Origin: Bacillus gaemokensis
GTDB taxonomy: Bacteria > Bacillota > Bacilli > Bacillales > Bacillaceae_G
Direction of reading: 5' to 3'
Length of the DNA: 64,000 bases
Assembly: GCF_001590835.1 (NCBI RefSeq)
Contig: NZ_LTAQ01000011.1
Coordinates: forward strand, 1 to 64,000
Shown one piece after another: positions 45,196 to 54,927 of the stretch. The notes beneath the pieces are model-generated. The model saw only the letters and a list, made by a program, of their open reading frames with translations, ran no database searches and was not told where the DNA came from. Position numbers and translations under genes: made by a program. The stretch's first letter is position 1. Every line of letters starts with the position of its first letter.

Positions 45196-45911
45196 TATTT
45201 GTGCACATCCTTTCTAGCAAAGATTTCTGTCTCGAAAAATAGCATACATATACTAACGACTAGACCTATTGTTACACATAAAAGTGGAGGCCCCCAGTCA
45301 ATACGTAAACTTGGCCATCGCCATATAAACCAATTCGGAAGAGCTGTTGAAAACATTGTAAAAATAGTTCCTAGCAGTCCAATCGTAAATGCAATACTTT
45401 GGTTATGGAATATAACAGCAATCCATAGTTGTAAAGCTACAATTGGTAGTGCCGACCAATAAGGATAGAAACTCATTTTAAATATAGAAAACCATGGAAT
45501 CACAGCATCGAATTGTAATGCTAAACCTAATCCAATGGTCCCAACTAATAATAAAGAACAAGATATAGTAAGCAAGAAAAACACCAGTATAAATTTCACT
45601 AAAAAAATATGTCTTTTCTTAATAGGTAATGATAGTAGATGTTTCCATGAACTAGAATGGTGCTCTAGGTGAGCAATTAAAGAAGTAATAATTGTAGTAC
45701 CTAATATAAGGGTTACTAGAGCGAGAGGTTGAACTTCAAAGATTAGTCCTCCCCATAAGTCTTTCGCATATTTAGTTGTCAACCAATCATATCGAAGAAA
45801 AAAGTTACATGCTTGAAGCGAAATGACACCTATCGGTCCTAAAAAGATTAAAAACCAAATCCATTTTCTTTTTATTTTTAAAAGCTCAGATTGAAAGAGG
45901 CGTTTGTACAT
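45195..45911 (-). CDS. ABC transporter permease 1 (lantibiotic-protection-like)
   Basis: A 238-residue, six-helix permease paralogous to the next one: FQSELLKIKRKWIWFLIFLG at the start and HLEHHSSSWKHLLSLPIKKR after helix 2. It overlaps the ATPase gene by 26 bases. Together with its neighbour it forms the membrane heterodimer of a LanFEG-like exporter. Confidence 0.87.
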   Translation of the reverse strand: MYKRLFQSELLKIKRKWIWFLIFLGPIGVISLQACNFFLRYDWLTTKYAKDLWGGLIFEVQPLALVTLILGTTIITSLIAHLEHHSSSWKHLLSLPIKKRHIFLVKFILVFFLLTISCSLLLVGTIGLGLALQFDAVIPWFSIFKMSFYPYWSALPIVALQLWIAVIFHNQSIAFTIGLLGTIFTMFSTALPNWFIWRWPSLRIDWGPPLLCVTIGLVVSICMLFFETEIFARKDVHK

Positions 45912-46818
45912 GGGTTTCTCCCTCCTTTACAAGCTGTAAGAATATCTCTTCAAGTGATTTTTTATTTTCTTCAATTCGAAATACAGAAATATTATGTGTT
46001 ACAAGTGTTTTTACAATCCCTCCAACAGTTTCATTTGATACATTTGATAGAATAATTCGCTTCTCTTCTTGCATAGAAGGGATCCCTTTTGCGAGAATGA
46101 CTTTCCAAGCTGAATCTGGTTTGTCTGTCATAAGTGAAATAGAGTGCTGAGCATGGCGGCGCAATGTTTCTATTTTGTCTTGAAAAATAAGCTTTCCTTT
46201 TGCAATGATACCAACATAAGTTGCCATTTGATCAATTTCACTTAATAAGTGACTAGATATAAGGATGGTAATTCCTCTTTCTTTTGCTAATTGCTTAATT
46301 AACGTACGAATCTCATGAATCCCCTCTGGATCAAGTCCGTTTGTCGGTTCATCTAAAATTAATAGCTGTGGATCACCAAGTAAGGCAATTGCAATTCCTA
46401 ACCGTTGTTTCATTCCTAATGAGTATTCTTTTACTTTCTGTTTTGCAGCATGTTGTAAACCAACGATTTGTAAAACCTCTTCAACTTTTTCTTTTGGAAC
46501 ATTACGTAATATACGATAGACTTCTAAATTTTCAATAGCATTTAAATGTGCGTAATAAGATGGATTTTCAACAAGAGCTCCAATTTTAGATAGTATCGAT
46601 AAACGTTCTTTCATTAAATCCTGTTGAAAGATTGTAACATTACCTTGCGTTGGTTTAATAAGACCTAAAAGCATACGAATACTAGTTGTTTTGCCAGCCC
46701 CGTTCGGGCCAAGAAAACCGTAGATTTCACCTTTTGGGATTTTTAAGTCTACGTTATGTACAACGTAATCATTTCGATATTTTTTTGTTAATCCTGTCGT
46801 TTCTACAATATAATTCAT
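45886..46818 (-). CDS. ABC transporter ATP-binding protein (lantibiotic-protection-like)
   Basis: A 310-residue ATPase: Walker A GPNGAGKTTS (about 37-46), signature YSLGMKQRLG, Walker B LLILDEPTNGLDPEG and switch His in ISSHLLSEID. The C-terminal 80 residues resemble LanF/BcrA subunits. First gene of the operon, divergent from a two-component system 178 bases away that may control it. Confidence 0.9.
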   Translation of the reverse strand: MNYIVETTGLTKKYRNDYVVHNVDLKIPKGEIYGFLGPNGAGKTTSIRMLLGLIKPTQGNVTIFQQDLMKERLSILSKIGALVENPSYYAHLNAIENLEVYRILRNVPKEKVEEVLQIVGLQHAAKQKVKEYSLGMKQRLGIAIALLGDPQLLILDEPTNGLDPEGIHEIRTLIKQLAKERGITILISSHLLSEIDQMATYVGIIAKGKLIFQDKIETLRRHAQHSISLMTDKPDSAWKVILAKGIPSMQEEKRIILSNVSNETVGGIVKTLVTHNISVFRIEENKKSLEEIFLQLVKEGETHVQTPLSI

Positions 46819-46995
46819 TTTCCTATCACCTCAAATCAAGTATAGGAAATAAAGGTTAATGATAATGTTAGGAGAGTTTAAGTTTTGTTTAAATTTAGAC
46901 ATTATCCCCTAATTTTAGAGTATTCTAGTTTTCAAATAGTGTCGTATTCCTTATGATGGAAGAGAAAGGTTAAATTTGTATATGAAGGTGAAGAA

Positions 46996-47667
46996 ATGAT
47001 ACGCATTTTATATGTTGAGGATGATCTTGAGATTGGGGAATGGGTGAAAAGGGAACTGGAGAAACAAGAGTATGAAGTTTCATGGTTTACTTCAGAGAAA
47101 GGAACTACAGCAGCGAGTGAAGCAGCGGATGTAATTGTTTTAGATGTTATGTTACCAGGGCTGGATGGTTTTACATTAGGCCAACGTTTTAAAAGTGAAT
47201 ATCCAGATACCCCGATCATTATGTTGACAGCAAGGACCACATTAGAAGATAAAATATATGGATTAACATTTGCGGATGATTATATAACGAAGCCATTCCA
47301 TCCAAAAGAATTAATAGCACGTATTGAAGTTTTAATAAGACGTTATAACAAGGATGAGGCAGTAGAACGACATGTGCAACATTTAAAAGTGTATACGAAA
47401 GATTACCGAATTGTTAACAAAGAAACAAATGAAGAAATTGTTCTATCGGGAAAGCAACATCAAATCTTTTTTTATTTGATGAAGAATATGAATCGTACAT
47501 TAACGAAAGAGCAAATTTTTGAAGCTGTATGGAATGAGTATTACATAGAAGGTGATAAATCTTTAATGGTTCATATCCGTCATTTGCGTGAAAAAATAGA
47601 AAAAAAACCAAGTAGTCCAACAATAATACAGACAATCCGTGGAATTGGTTATCGGTGTAAGGCATGA
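46996..47667 (+). CDS. OmpR-family response regulator with a shortened alpha-4 region
   Basis: A 223-residue regulator with Asp50 in VIVLDVMLPG, Lys in ITKPFHP and a C-terminal winged helix ending QTIRGIGYRC. The phrase KIYGLTFADDYI lacks one residue compared with the usual GL-x-x-GADDYI. It overlaps the kinase gene by four bases. It is likely to control the divergent ABC operon in response to a cell-envelope peptide. Confidence 0.9.
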   Translation: MIRILYVEDDLEIGEWVKRELEKQEYEVSWFTSEKGTTAASEAADVIVLDVMLPGLDGFTLGQRFKSEYPDTPIIMLTARTTLEDKIYGLTFADDYITKPFHPKELIARIEVLIRRYNKDEAVERHVQHLKVYTKDYRIVNKETNEEIVLSGKQHQIFFYLMKNMNRTLTKEQIFEAVWNEYYIEGDKSLMVHIRHLREKIEKKPSSPTIIQTIRGIGYRCKA

Positions 47668-49013
47668 TAAAAAGTACGTCGTTACTCAGAAGATATCTTC
47701 TTATTATATTTGCAGCACTGTTATTATTACCCTTTGTGGTTCCGCTTAGCTCATTTGTTTTTATAAAGTATATCGAGTGGATGGGTGATTTTGAGGTTTC
47801 GTATTCCAGTATCGAAATAGAAGAGGAATGGAGAAATAGAGCGAAGACTTTACAAGAAAAAAATGCTGAGGAAATTGAGAGGAACTTTCAAGTGATCCGA
47901 GAAAAATATCCAGAAAGTTCAATGTTTTGGGTAGATAGTCAAGGGAAAACAAGTTTTCAAATTCCGGAAAAACAAAATATTCCAGAGCGGTGGAGTGTGA
48001 GCGACGCAGTAACGTTTATGAAAAGAAGTTTTGAAGGGGATCCATTTACTGTTGTATCTTATATCGGAACAGAGAAACAAGGTGCATTTATAGTATTTCA
48101 AATTCCAAGGAAATATTTGAATGCACCAATTGTTCAAATACGTGAGAGGTACGAGATTGTCTTCGAATTCGTAATAATTAGTTGCTTTGTAATATTTATT
48201 GTTTGCTCTATCTTATTTTTTCTTAAAATTAGAAAACGATTATTAAAGTTACAAAAGGCAATGGAACTACCACAGGATCAGACTCTCCCATCTCAAATTC
48301 AAATCTCAAAACAAGATGAGATTGGTTTGTTAGAAGAGTCCTTTAATCGGATGGTAGGAGCTCTAAAGCAAAGCCGGAAGAAGGAGGAAGAAGAGGAGCA
48401 ATTTCGTAGAAAACTAATTGCCGATCTTTCTCATGATTTGCGAACGCCATTAACAACAATGCGTGCACAAATTGATTCTTTAAAAGAAGAAGTTATCTCA
48501 GTCAAAGGACAGAAAACAATCGTACGAATGGATGGAAAAATTAATTACTTAGCGGAGTTAATAGAGAACTTATTATCGTATTCATTAATAACAGCAAAAA
48601 AATATCCGTACCATCCAGAAAAAACGGATATGACACGTTTAACGAGAAAACTTGTTGCATCATGGTATGACATATTAGATGAACAAGGATTCAAAGTGGA
48701 TATTGTGATTCCAGAAAAGCCGCTTTTTTGGACTGTTGATGCGAATTGGTTTCAAAGAATCATAGATAATGTAATTCAAAATGTAGTTAGGCATGCGAGT
48801 GATGGGAAATTTATAGGAGTATATATGAACCATGAGGAAGGAACGATTGCAGTTGTTGATCATGGATCAGGTTTTCAAAATGATCATTCGTCAAATAAGG
48901 GAGCGGGAATTGGATTATCTATTATTGCTGTTATGGCGAAAGAGATGAGTATCGACTGGAGTATAGAATCTGATGATACAGGAGCGAAGTTTATATTTAA
49001 AAAGTTACCTTAG
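47664..49013 (+). CDS. Sensor histidine kinase
   Basis: A 449-residue kinase with two membrane helices (about 10-35 and 165-187) flanking an external domain of about 130 residues, a HAMP-like linker, DHp with LSHDLRTPL (His257) and a HATPase domain (NVIQNVVRHAS, DHGSGFQND, GAGIGLSII). The G1 box is DHGSG. The larger external domain differs from the loop-only kinase at 8161. Co-translated with the regulator. Confidence 0.9.
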   Translation: MIKSTSLLRRYLLIIFAALLLLPFVVPLSSFVFIKYIEWMGDFEVSYSSIEIEEEWRNRAKTLQEKNAEEIERNFQVIREKYPESSMFWVDSQGKTSFQIPEKQNIPERWSVSDAVTFMKRSFEGDPFTVVSYIGTEKQGAFIVFQIPRKYLNAPIVQIRERYEIVFEFVIISCFVIFIVCSILFFLKIRKRLLKLQKAMELPQDQTLPSQIQISKQDEIGLLEESFNRMVGALKQSRKKEEEEEQFRRKLIADLSHDLRTPLTTMRAQIDSLKEEVISVKGQKTIVRMDGKINYLAELIENLLSYSLITAKKYPYHPEKTDMTRLTRKLVASWYDILDEQGFKVDIVIPEKPLFWTVDANWFQRIIDNVIQNVVRHASDGKFIGVYMNHEEGTIAVVDHGSGFQNDHSSNKGAGIGLSIIAVMAKEMSIDWSIESDDTGAKFIFKKLP

Positions 49014-49028
49014 CAAGGGGGAGTATGT

Positions 49029-49892
49029 ATGGAAGAATTTCAGTTCACAAAGCGTGTAAATAGAATCTTTCAACTTGCAAGTCAAGAAGCTGAATGTAAC
49101 GAGGATATCATCCGACCGCTAAACTTATTTATAGGAGCTTGCAAAGAAGCAACAGGGGTTTGTAGTGAATTACATATGTATTTGTTTCGTTATGAGGGTA
49201 TAGATTTTTTAGCTAGGTTATCGCATTTACAACATGTATATTTTGAAAATAAAAGATATATGGAGATAGCAGGGTATAAAGTCTCTTATAAAACAATAGA
49301 GATATTACAGTTAGCCAGACAGAAGATGGAACGGTTCCATCAAGTGTATATCAATGAAGGACATATTTTGAATGTAATTCTTCAGAAGGATAAAGTAATT
49401 CGCAGTTTTCTAGATGAAGATGTACGACAAGGAATTTTACAAATTGTTTCAGTACCAAGAGATATGACTGTGAATTTGAAAAGCTATGAAATACTAACAA
49501 GTATGAATCATTCAATTTGTAATGTTAGACGAGCAACTCAATCTGATTTAGAAGAACTTCTCCAGTTCGTTATCTATGAATTTGGTGAAAGATGGATTGA
49601 AGCGGTGAATAATGGTTTTCAGGGAAATACAGAAATATCAATTTATATTGCAGTAGAGGACGAAAAGATTATTGGTTTTGCTTGTTATGATGTTGTAAGA
49701 GGAAAGAAGGGGCTGTTTGGGCCAATGGGAACAGCTAAAAATAGCCGTGTGAAAGGTGTGGGTAGAGAACTACTACACCGATGTTTGTCTGATATGAAGA
49801 AAATTGGTTATGAATATGCGATTATTGGTCAAGCGGGTCCGATTGAGTTTTATGAAAAAGCATGTGGAGGTCGATTAATACCTAATAATTGA
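49029..49892 (+). CDS. Clp N-domain fused to a GNAT acetyltransferase
   Basis: A 287-residue two-part protein. Residues about 1-150 resemble the Clp repeat N-domain (FTKRVNRIFQLASQEAECNE, INEGHILNVILQKDKVI), which in ClpC/ClpA binds adaptors and substrates. Residues about 165-285 are a GNAT domain: VRRATQSDLEELLQFV, IYIAVEDEKIIGFACYD, then GVGRELLHR for acetyl-CoA binding and FYEKACGGRL. It starts 15 bases after the kinase stop and may share its transcript. Its target is unknown. Confidence 0.78.
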   Translation: MEEFQFTKRVNRIFQLASQEAECNEDIIRPLNLFIGACKEATGVCSELHMYLFRYEGIDFLARLSHLQHVYFENKRYMEIAGYKVSYKTIEILQLARQKMERFHQVYINEGHILNVILQKDKVIRSFLDEDVRQGILQIVSVPRDMTVNLKSYEILTSMNHSICNVRRATQSDLEELLQFVIYEFGERWIEAVNNGFQGNTEISIYIAVEDEKIIGFACYDVVRGKKGLFGPMGTAKNSRVKGVGRELLHRCLSDMKKIGYEYAIIGQAGPIEFYEKACGGRLIPNN

Positions 49893-50018
49893 AAGGATGG
49901 ATAAACAATAGGAATGATATTGCTTATTGTTTGTCCATTGTATTGCTTTTGGAATCATATTGCTAAACTATTTAAAGGAAAGGGTGTAGAATGGGTATCT
50001 AAGAAAGAAGGTGTGAAA

Positions 50019-51233
50019 ATGGCCAGCTGGAAACGAAATTTAATGATTTGTTGGCTTGGTTGTTTTACCACTGCAGCAGGTATGAGTTTAGTGATACCGT
50101 TCTTATCCTTTTATATTGAGGATCTGGGAGTGACAGGTACTTCTAATATTGCACAGTGGTCAGGAATTGCATTCGGTGCAACATTTCTAATGGGTGCGAT
50201 CGTGTCACCTTTATGGGGGAAACTTGGTGATATACATGGACGGAAATTGATGCTTATTCGTGCTAGTCTTGGTATGGCGGTTATTATGACGCTTATGGGA
50301 TTTGTCACAAATGTGTATCAACTAGTCGCACTTCGTTTTTTAATGGGAGCGGTGTCGGGTTTCCTTTCCACTGCGATGACGTTTATTGCAGCAGAAACAC
50401 CAAAAGAGCATTCTGGATGGGCAATTTCTACTATATCAACTGGAGGTGTAAGTGGTTCCTTACTTGGTCCGATGCTCGGGGGATATTTGTCTGAGTTAAT
50501 TGGAATGCGCCATGTATTTTTAATTACAGGGGCTTTTTTATTTCTGTCATTTATAATCGTCTTTTTCTTCTTACATGAATCGAATCAGTCTGTTCAAGCA
50601 AAAAAAGTGCAGCCGAAGAAAGTATGGACGATGGTACCAGCGAAACATTTTATTATAAGCCTATTTGTAGCAACTTTTATGATTCAGCTTGCAAATATGT
50701 CAATTCAGCCTATTATTACGTTGTACGTAAAGCATTTAGCAGGGGCACATACAGCTCATATTGAAACAATTGCAGGTGCAGTAATGTCTGCAACAGGATT
50801 AGCGGTCATTTTGGCGGCTCCTAGATTAGGACGTTTATCAGATCATATTGGTCCTCAAAAAACTTTAGTTGTAGCGTTGTTCTTTGCAGGAATTATCTTT
50901 ATCCCACAAGCATTTGTGACCTCCGCTTGGCAGTTATTAATTCTTCGTTTTTTATTAGGAATTGCACAAGCTGGATTATTACCTTCCGTACAAACTCTAC
51001 TAAAACAACATACACCAAATCATGTAACTGGACGTATTTTCGGGTATAATCAATCCTTTCAATTTTTAGGAAATATGATTGGTCCGGTACTCGGTGGACA
51101 AATCGCTGCACAAGCTGGATTTCAATATGTATTCTTCTCTACATCATCGCTTTTGTTTATAGCGTGTATATGGGTGAATTTTAATAGTAAACACGCACAA
51201 GTGGCTGAAAAACAGCATTTGGAAGTTAGTTAA
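50019..51233 (+). CDS. MFS multidrug-efflux-type transporter
   Basis: A 404-residue, 12-helix MFS permease of the MdtG/NorA-like DHA1 group: GMSLVIPFLSFYIEDLG in helix 1, motif A GKLGDIHGRKLML and motif C GPMLGGYLSE-like. I chose ATG 50019 because GAAGGTG lies 5-7 bases upstream; the longer frame from 49914 has a stray hydrophobic leader. The substrate is unknown. Confidence 0.87.
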   Translation: MASWKRNLMICWLGCFTTAAGMSLVIPFLSFYIEDLGVTGTSNIAQWSGIAFGATFLMGAIVSPLWGKLGDIHGRKLMLIRASLGMAVIMTLMGFVTNVYQLVALRFLMGAVSGFLSTAMTFIAAETPKEHSGWAISTISTGGVSGSLLGPMLGGYLSELIGMRHVFLITGAFLFLSFIIVFFFLHESNQSVQAKKVQPKKVWTMVPAKHFIISLFVATFMIQLANMSIQPIITLYVKHLAGAHTAHIETIAGAVMSATGLAVILAAPRLGRLSDHIGPQKTLVVALFFAGIIFIPQAFVTSAWQLLILRFLLGIAQAGLLPSVQTLLKQHTPNHVTGRIFGYNQSFQFLGNMIGPVLGGQIAAQAGFQYVFFSTSSLLFIACIWVNFNSKHAQVAEKQHLEVS

Positions 51234-51280
51234 TAAGATGAATTATATAGTAGAACCGCTAAATAATAATGTATGAAAAC

Positions 51281-51315
51281 AAAAAGGATGAAGCGTTGTG
51301 CTTCATCCTTTCTTT
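51281..51315. terminator. Bidirectional terminator
   Basis: AAAAAGGATGAAGC and GCTTCATCCTTTCTTT between the convergent MFS and dioxygenase genes. Confidence 0.85.
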
Positions 51316-51320
51316 ATGAA

Positions 51321-52082
51321 TTAAAACTGAAAGCAAAGATAGCTTAATGTTCCAAGCTCATAGCTACGATGAATGACTTTTCCTTCAGCAGTACCACTTC
51401 CCATAGCGATGAAAAGGGGGACAAAATGCTCTGCTCTTGGAACAGCTAAGCGTGCATGAGGAGCGGTAGCTTCCCAGTTAAATAATGAATCTTTATCGTT
51501 ATTTTGCATATGATTTATAATCCATTCGTCAAATTCTACAGCCCATTCTTCAGGTGTTGTTTGATCCCATTTTAGTGCGCGTAAATTATGCACGGTAACA
51601 CCGCTACCGATTACTAAAATATCTTCTTGTCCAAGCCCTTGAATTGCTTGTCCAATTTCAAATTGCTCTTTTGCAGGAAGGAAGGGATTTACTGAAATTT
51701 GAACGACAGGTATATCAGCTTTTGGATACATACGATGCAATAGTGTCCATGAACCATGATCTAATCCTCTAGTTGTATCTTTGCGAACAGGAATCCCTTT
51801 ATTCTTAAATTTTGCTTCTAGCATTGTTGCAACGGCTGAAGAACCTTTTGCTTTATATTTTATTTCATATAATTCGGGAGGGAATCCGCCGAAATCATAA
51901 ATTGTTTCATATTCATTATCGGAAGATGAGATCGTTAGTACCTCACTTTCCCAATGTGCTGTAAAAATAACAATTGCTTTTGGTTTATATGTTTCACCAA
52001 GTGTTTTTAAAAAGCGTGTATAATCTGTATCTTGAACGGCAAGCATTGGTGAGCCGTGTGCTAAAAATAATGATGGTATCAT
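51321..52082 (-). CDS. DODA-type extradiol ring-cleavage dioxygenase family protein
   Basis: A 253-residue protein of the class III extradiol dioxygenase (LigB/YgiD) type. Probable metal ligands are in LAHGSP (His9), FTAHWES, GLDHGSW and RAEHFVP. The family cleaves catechol or DOPA rings or has related activity. It is monocistronic. The substrate is unknown. Confidence 0.87.
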   Translation of the reverse strand: MIPSLFLAHGSPMLAVQDTDYTRFLKTLGETYKPKAIVIFTAHWESEVLTISSSDNEYETIYDFGGFPPELYEIKYKAKGSSAVATMLEAKFKNKGIPVRKDTTRGLDHGSWTLLHRMYPKADIPVVQISVNPFLPAKEQFEIGQAIQGLGQEDILVIGSGVTVHNLRALKWDQTTPEEWAVEFDEWIINHMQNNDKDSLFNWEATAPHARLAVPRAEHFVPLFIAMGSGTAEGKVIHRSYELGTLSYLCFQF

Positions 52083-52284
52083 AAGTGTTACCTCCTAAAA
52101 TTTATATTAATTACTTTATGTAAGTAACTATATAATTTTATTTTATATTCGTCAAGGGAATCGTTTAATAAATAGAACATACAGTGTTTGTCATAATGAA
52201 AACAATTGCATATAATACATAGTAAGAATAATGAATACTCATTCATTTTATGAGGATATACATAATGGATTTGGAGGCTGCAAA

Positions 52285-53208
52285 ATGAACCTACAAGAAA
52301 GCTTCGTTACGGTATTGGATGGATCGGAAATTTATTTGCGTAAGTGGCTGCCGGGAAGTGAGCCTCGAGGAATTGTGCAGATTGCACACGGTATGACAGA
52401 ACATGCTGGTGTTTATACAGAATGTATTCATGCCTTATTACAAGCTGGATATGGCGTCTATGCTCATGATCATAGGGGACATGGGAAAACCGTAAAGCAG
52501 GAAGAGGACTATGGTCATTTTGAACCCAATGTTGGCTGGAATCATGCTGTTTCTGACGTGATTTTTGTATCGGAATATATTCGAAAGCAGCATACTAGCC
52601 CGCTTTTTTTATTAGGACATAGTATGGGCTCTTTCTTATCAAGACGTGCTGTACAACTTCGTGGTGAGTTGTATGATGGGTTTCTTATTTCAGGAACAGG
52701 TGGTAACCCAGGGATTTTAGGGGCTATTGGTCATAAAGTAGCAACAATTGAGATGAAGGTTCGCGGAAAAAAAACGAAAAGCCCAATGTTAAACTTTTTA
52801 TCATTCGGGAATTTTAACTCGCATTTTAAACCGAATCGTACGAAGTTTGATTGGCTTTCTTCAGATACAAATCAAGTTGATAGATATATAGAAGATCCGT
52901 TATGTGGTTTTATTTGTTCAACAAGCTTTTATCGTGAATTATTTAACGGTGTACTTGAAGTGAATAAACTAGAGGAATATAAGAAAACGCCAAAAGACCT
53001 TCCAATACATATTTTTTCTGGAGACCATGATCCAGTCGGAAACATGGGGAAAGGCGTAAAAGAAGTATACGAAATGTATAAAAAATGTGGTGTAAAAGAT
53101 GTAACAATACGCTTATATGAAAATGGGAGACATGAAATGTTTCATGAAGTAAATAGACATGAAGTATTTCAAGACTTAATTGATTGGCTAAATGAACATA
53201 TTGTATAA
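52285..53208 (+). CDS. Alpha/beta hydrolase, lysophospholipase/monoacylglycerol lipase type
   Basis: A 307-residue serine hydrolase: oxyanion region AHGMTEHAG, HDHRGHGKT, nucleophile GHSMGS, Asp in SGDHDPVGN and His in ENGRHEMFHE. This is the PldB/MGL-type order. I chose ATG 52285 after GGAGG; the ATG at 52231 is in frame but has no site. It is cytosolic. Confidence 0.88.
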   Translation: MNLQESFVTVLDGSEIYLRKWLPGSEPRGIVQIAHGMTEHAGVYTECIHALLQAGYGVYAHDHRGHGKTVKQEEDYGHFEPNVGWNHAVSDVIFVSEYIRKQHTSPLFLLGHSMGSFLSRRAVQLRGELYDGFLISGTGGNPGILGAIGHKVATIEMKVRGKKTKSPMLNFLSFGNFNSHFKPNRTKFDWLSSDTNQVDRYIEDPLCGFICSTSFYRELFNGVLEVNKLEEYKKTPKDLPIHIFSGDHDPVGNMGKGVKEVYEMYKKCGVKDVTIRLYENGRHEMFHEVNRHEVFQDLIDWLNEHIV

Positions 53209-53209
53209 A

Positions 53210-53247
53210 GAGAAAACTCACTTTTGGTGGAAGTGGGTTTTCTTTTT
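53210..53247 (+). terminator. Terminator
   Basis: AGAAAACTCACTT and AAGTGGGTTTTCTTTTT after the hydrolase gene. Confidence 0.8.
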
Positions 53248-53267
53248 AAAACATTGGAGGAGTAAGC

Positions 53268-53873
53268 GTGAGTGAATTTGTAGATAAAGAGTATGTAGAA
53301 ATAGATTTTCGATATATTGCTATAAAAGAAGAGGAATTAAAAAACTGTACATTCATTAAATGCCGTTTCAGGGATGTAGATGCATCAGAAGTTTTCACGA
53401 AAAATTGTAATTTTATAGAATGTGATTTTACTGGTACTCTTTTTAATGCGTGTATTCATCAAGGAACTACGTTTGCCAATTGTAACTTTTCTGGAGCAAA
53501 TTTATTTGTTTCTAAATTTGAAGAATGTAAAATGACTGGTTCTGATTTTGAAGAGACGAATGTAGATGGGATAACAATTGTAGCTGGTGATTGGTCATAT
53601 ACAAATTTAAGATTCGTTAATTTAAGTAAACAAAAGTTAAAAGGTATTCGCTTAGTTGAAGCTGACTTGTATGAATGTAATTTAGAAAAAGCAGATTTAC
53701 GTGATGCTGATTTGACAGGTGCGCAGTTAGGGAAAGCGAAGCTAGTAGGTGCAGATTTAAGAGGAGCAATAGTTGATCGAATTGACTTTAGAGCATTTGA
53801 TTTGAAAAATGTAAGGTTGGATATTGAGCAGGCCGTTGCTGTAGCGAGGTGTTATGGAGCGAAGGTAAATTAA
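53268..53873 (+). CDS. Pentapeptide repeat protein
   Basis: A 201-residue protein made of A(D/N)LXX-type pentapeptides, such as LVEADLYECNLEKADLRDAD and GADLRGAIVD, folding as a right-handed quadrilateral beta helix. Qnr and MfpA proteins of this fold mimic DNA and protect gyrase from quinolones, and this member has their approximate length. No direct proof of such activity. GTG start with GGAGGAG. Confidence 0.85.
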   Translation: MSEFVDKEYVEIDFRYIAIKEEELKNCTFIKCRFRDVDASEVFTKNCNFIECDFTGTLFNACIHQGTTFANCNFSGANLFVSKFEECKMTGSDFEETNVDGITIVAGDWSYTNLRFVNLSKQKLKGIRLVEADLYECNLEKADLRDADLTGAQLGKAKLVGADLRGAIVDRIDFRAFDLKNVRLDIEQAVAVARCYGAKVN

Positions 53874-53876
53874 ATT

Positions 53877-53915
53877 ATTTTTAACACCGTTCAAATTTTT
53901 GAACGGTGTTAAAAA
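53877..53915. terminator. Bidirectional terminator
   Basis: TTTTTAACACCGTTCAAA and TTTGAACGGTGTTAAAAA form a perfect palindrome between convergent genes. Confidence 0.9.
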
Positions 53916-53946
53916 TAGTAAATCTATCGGAAAGCAACATACATTA

Positions 53947-54927
53947 TCAATAATTAGTCTCTGTATAAGAAGCTATTTCATTAGCAAGAGTTGATGTTAA
54001 TATTGTCGATACATTGCTTAAAATAATGATTGTTACATCCTTTTCAATCAATCTTAAATAAGATGATGTAAAACCATTAATGCCGCCATGATGGAATACA
54101 AGTTTATTATTTTGTGTTGTCATAGAAATATTCCACCCGTAACCATATTCATAACTACCTGCAGTAAACATACGAGAAGTTATGTCACTAGATAACAAAC
54201 GATTCTCTTTTATTGCAAGATCAAGTAAATGTAAATCTTCGACTGTTGAAAATAATCCACCAGCTGAATATGAGTTAGACATGTTAATAAATGATGCAGG
54301 CTGCAAGTGATTAGTAGGATGTAGTTCATAACCATTTGCCTTATATTTTTGAATCGTACTGTTAGAATCAAGTCCTGTATTCATCATAGATAAAGGCTGT
54401 AAAATCTTCAACTTAAGAAATTCTTCATAAGAAATACCACTTATAACTTCAATAATCTTTCCTAATACAATATATCCTGAATTAGAATAATTAAATGTTT
54501 CTCCCGGATTAGATTCAAATGGACAGGTAATAATCCAGTTTATTAACTCATCTGGTGTCCGAGACTCACAAGACTTTAATAAAAAGTCTTGTTGAGAGGT
54601 AATATTACCAACCCCAGATGTATGAGTGAGTAGGTGATCAATCGTGATTAGGTTACCTTTTGGAAAAACTGGAATGAATCTATTTATAGTATCATCAAAT
54701 TGTAACTTGTTTTCCTCAATTAACATTAAAATAGCAACCGCGGTAAAGATTTTAGTTACAGATCCAATACGGAACTTAGTTGTAGATGTATTTGGAATAT
54801 CCCAATCATAATTAGCTTTTCCAAATGACTTCTTATATGTGGTCTTTCTTTGGTGAGTTACAAGGATCGTTCCATTAAACGTTTCGTTGTTTGTATATAA
54901 AAATGAATTAATATATGAGTTTAGCAA
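53947..54927 (-). CDS. Serine hydrolase of the beta-lactamase/penicillin-binding (class C) family
   Basis: A 326-residue protein with SxxK in IGSVTKIFTA (about Ser54), YxN in YSNSGYIVLG and HHGGINGF as the KTG-equivalent. There is no signal peptide, so it is probably cytosolic, and esterase or D-aminopeptidase activity is more likely than beta-lactamase. It starts with TTG at 54925-54927 behind AAAGGAG. Confidence 0.85.
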   Translation of the reverse strand: MLNSYINSFLYTNNETFNGTILVTHQRKTTYKKSFGKANYDWDIPNTSTTKFRIGSVTKIFTAVAILMLIEENKLQFDDTINRFIPVFPKGNLITIDHLLTHTSGVGNITSQQDFLLKSCESRTPDELINWIITCPFESNPGETFNYSNSGYIVLGKIIEVISGISYEEFLKLKILQPLSMMNTGLDSNSTIQKYKANGYELHPTNHLQPASFINMSNSYSAGGLFSTVEDLHLLDLAIKENRLLSSDITSRMFTAGSYEYGYGWNISMTTQNNKLVFHHGGINGFTSSYLRLIEKDVTIIILSNVSTILTSTLANEIASYTETNY

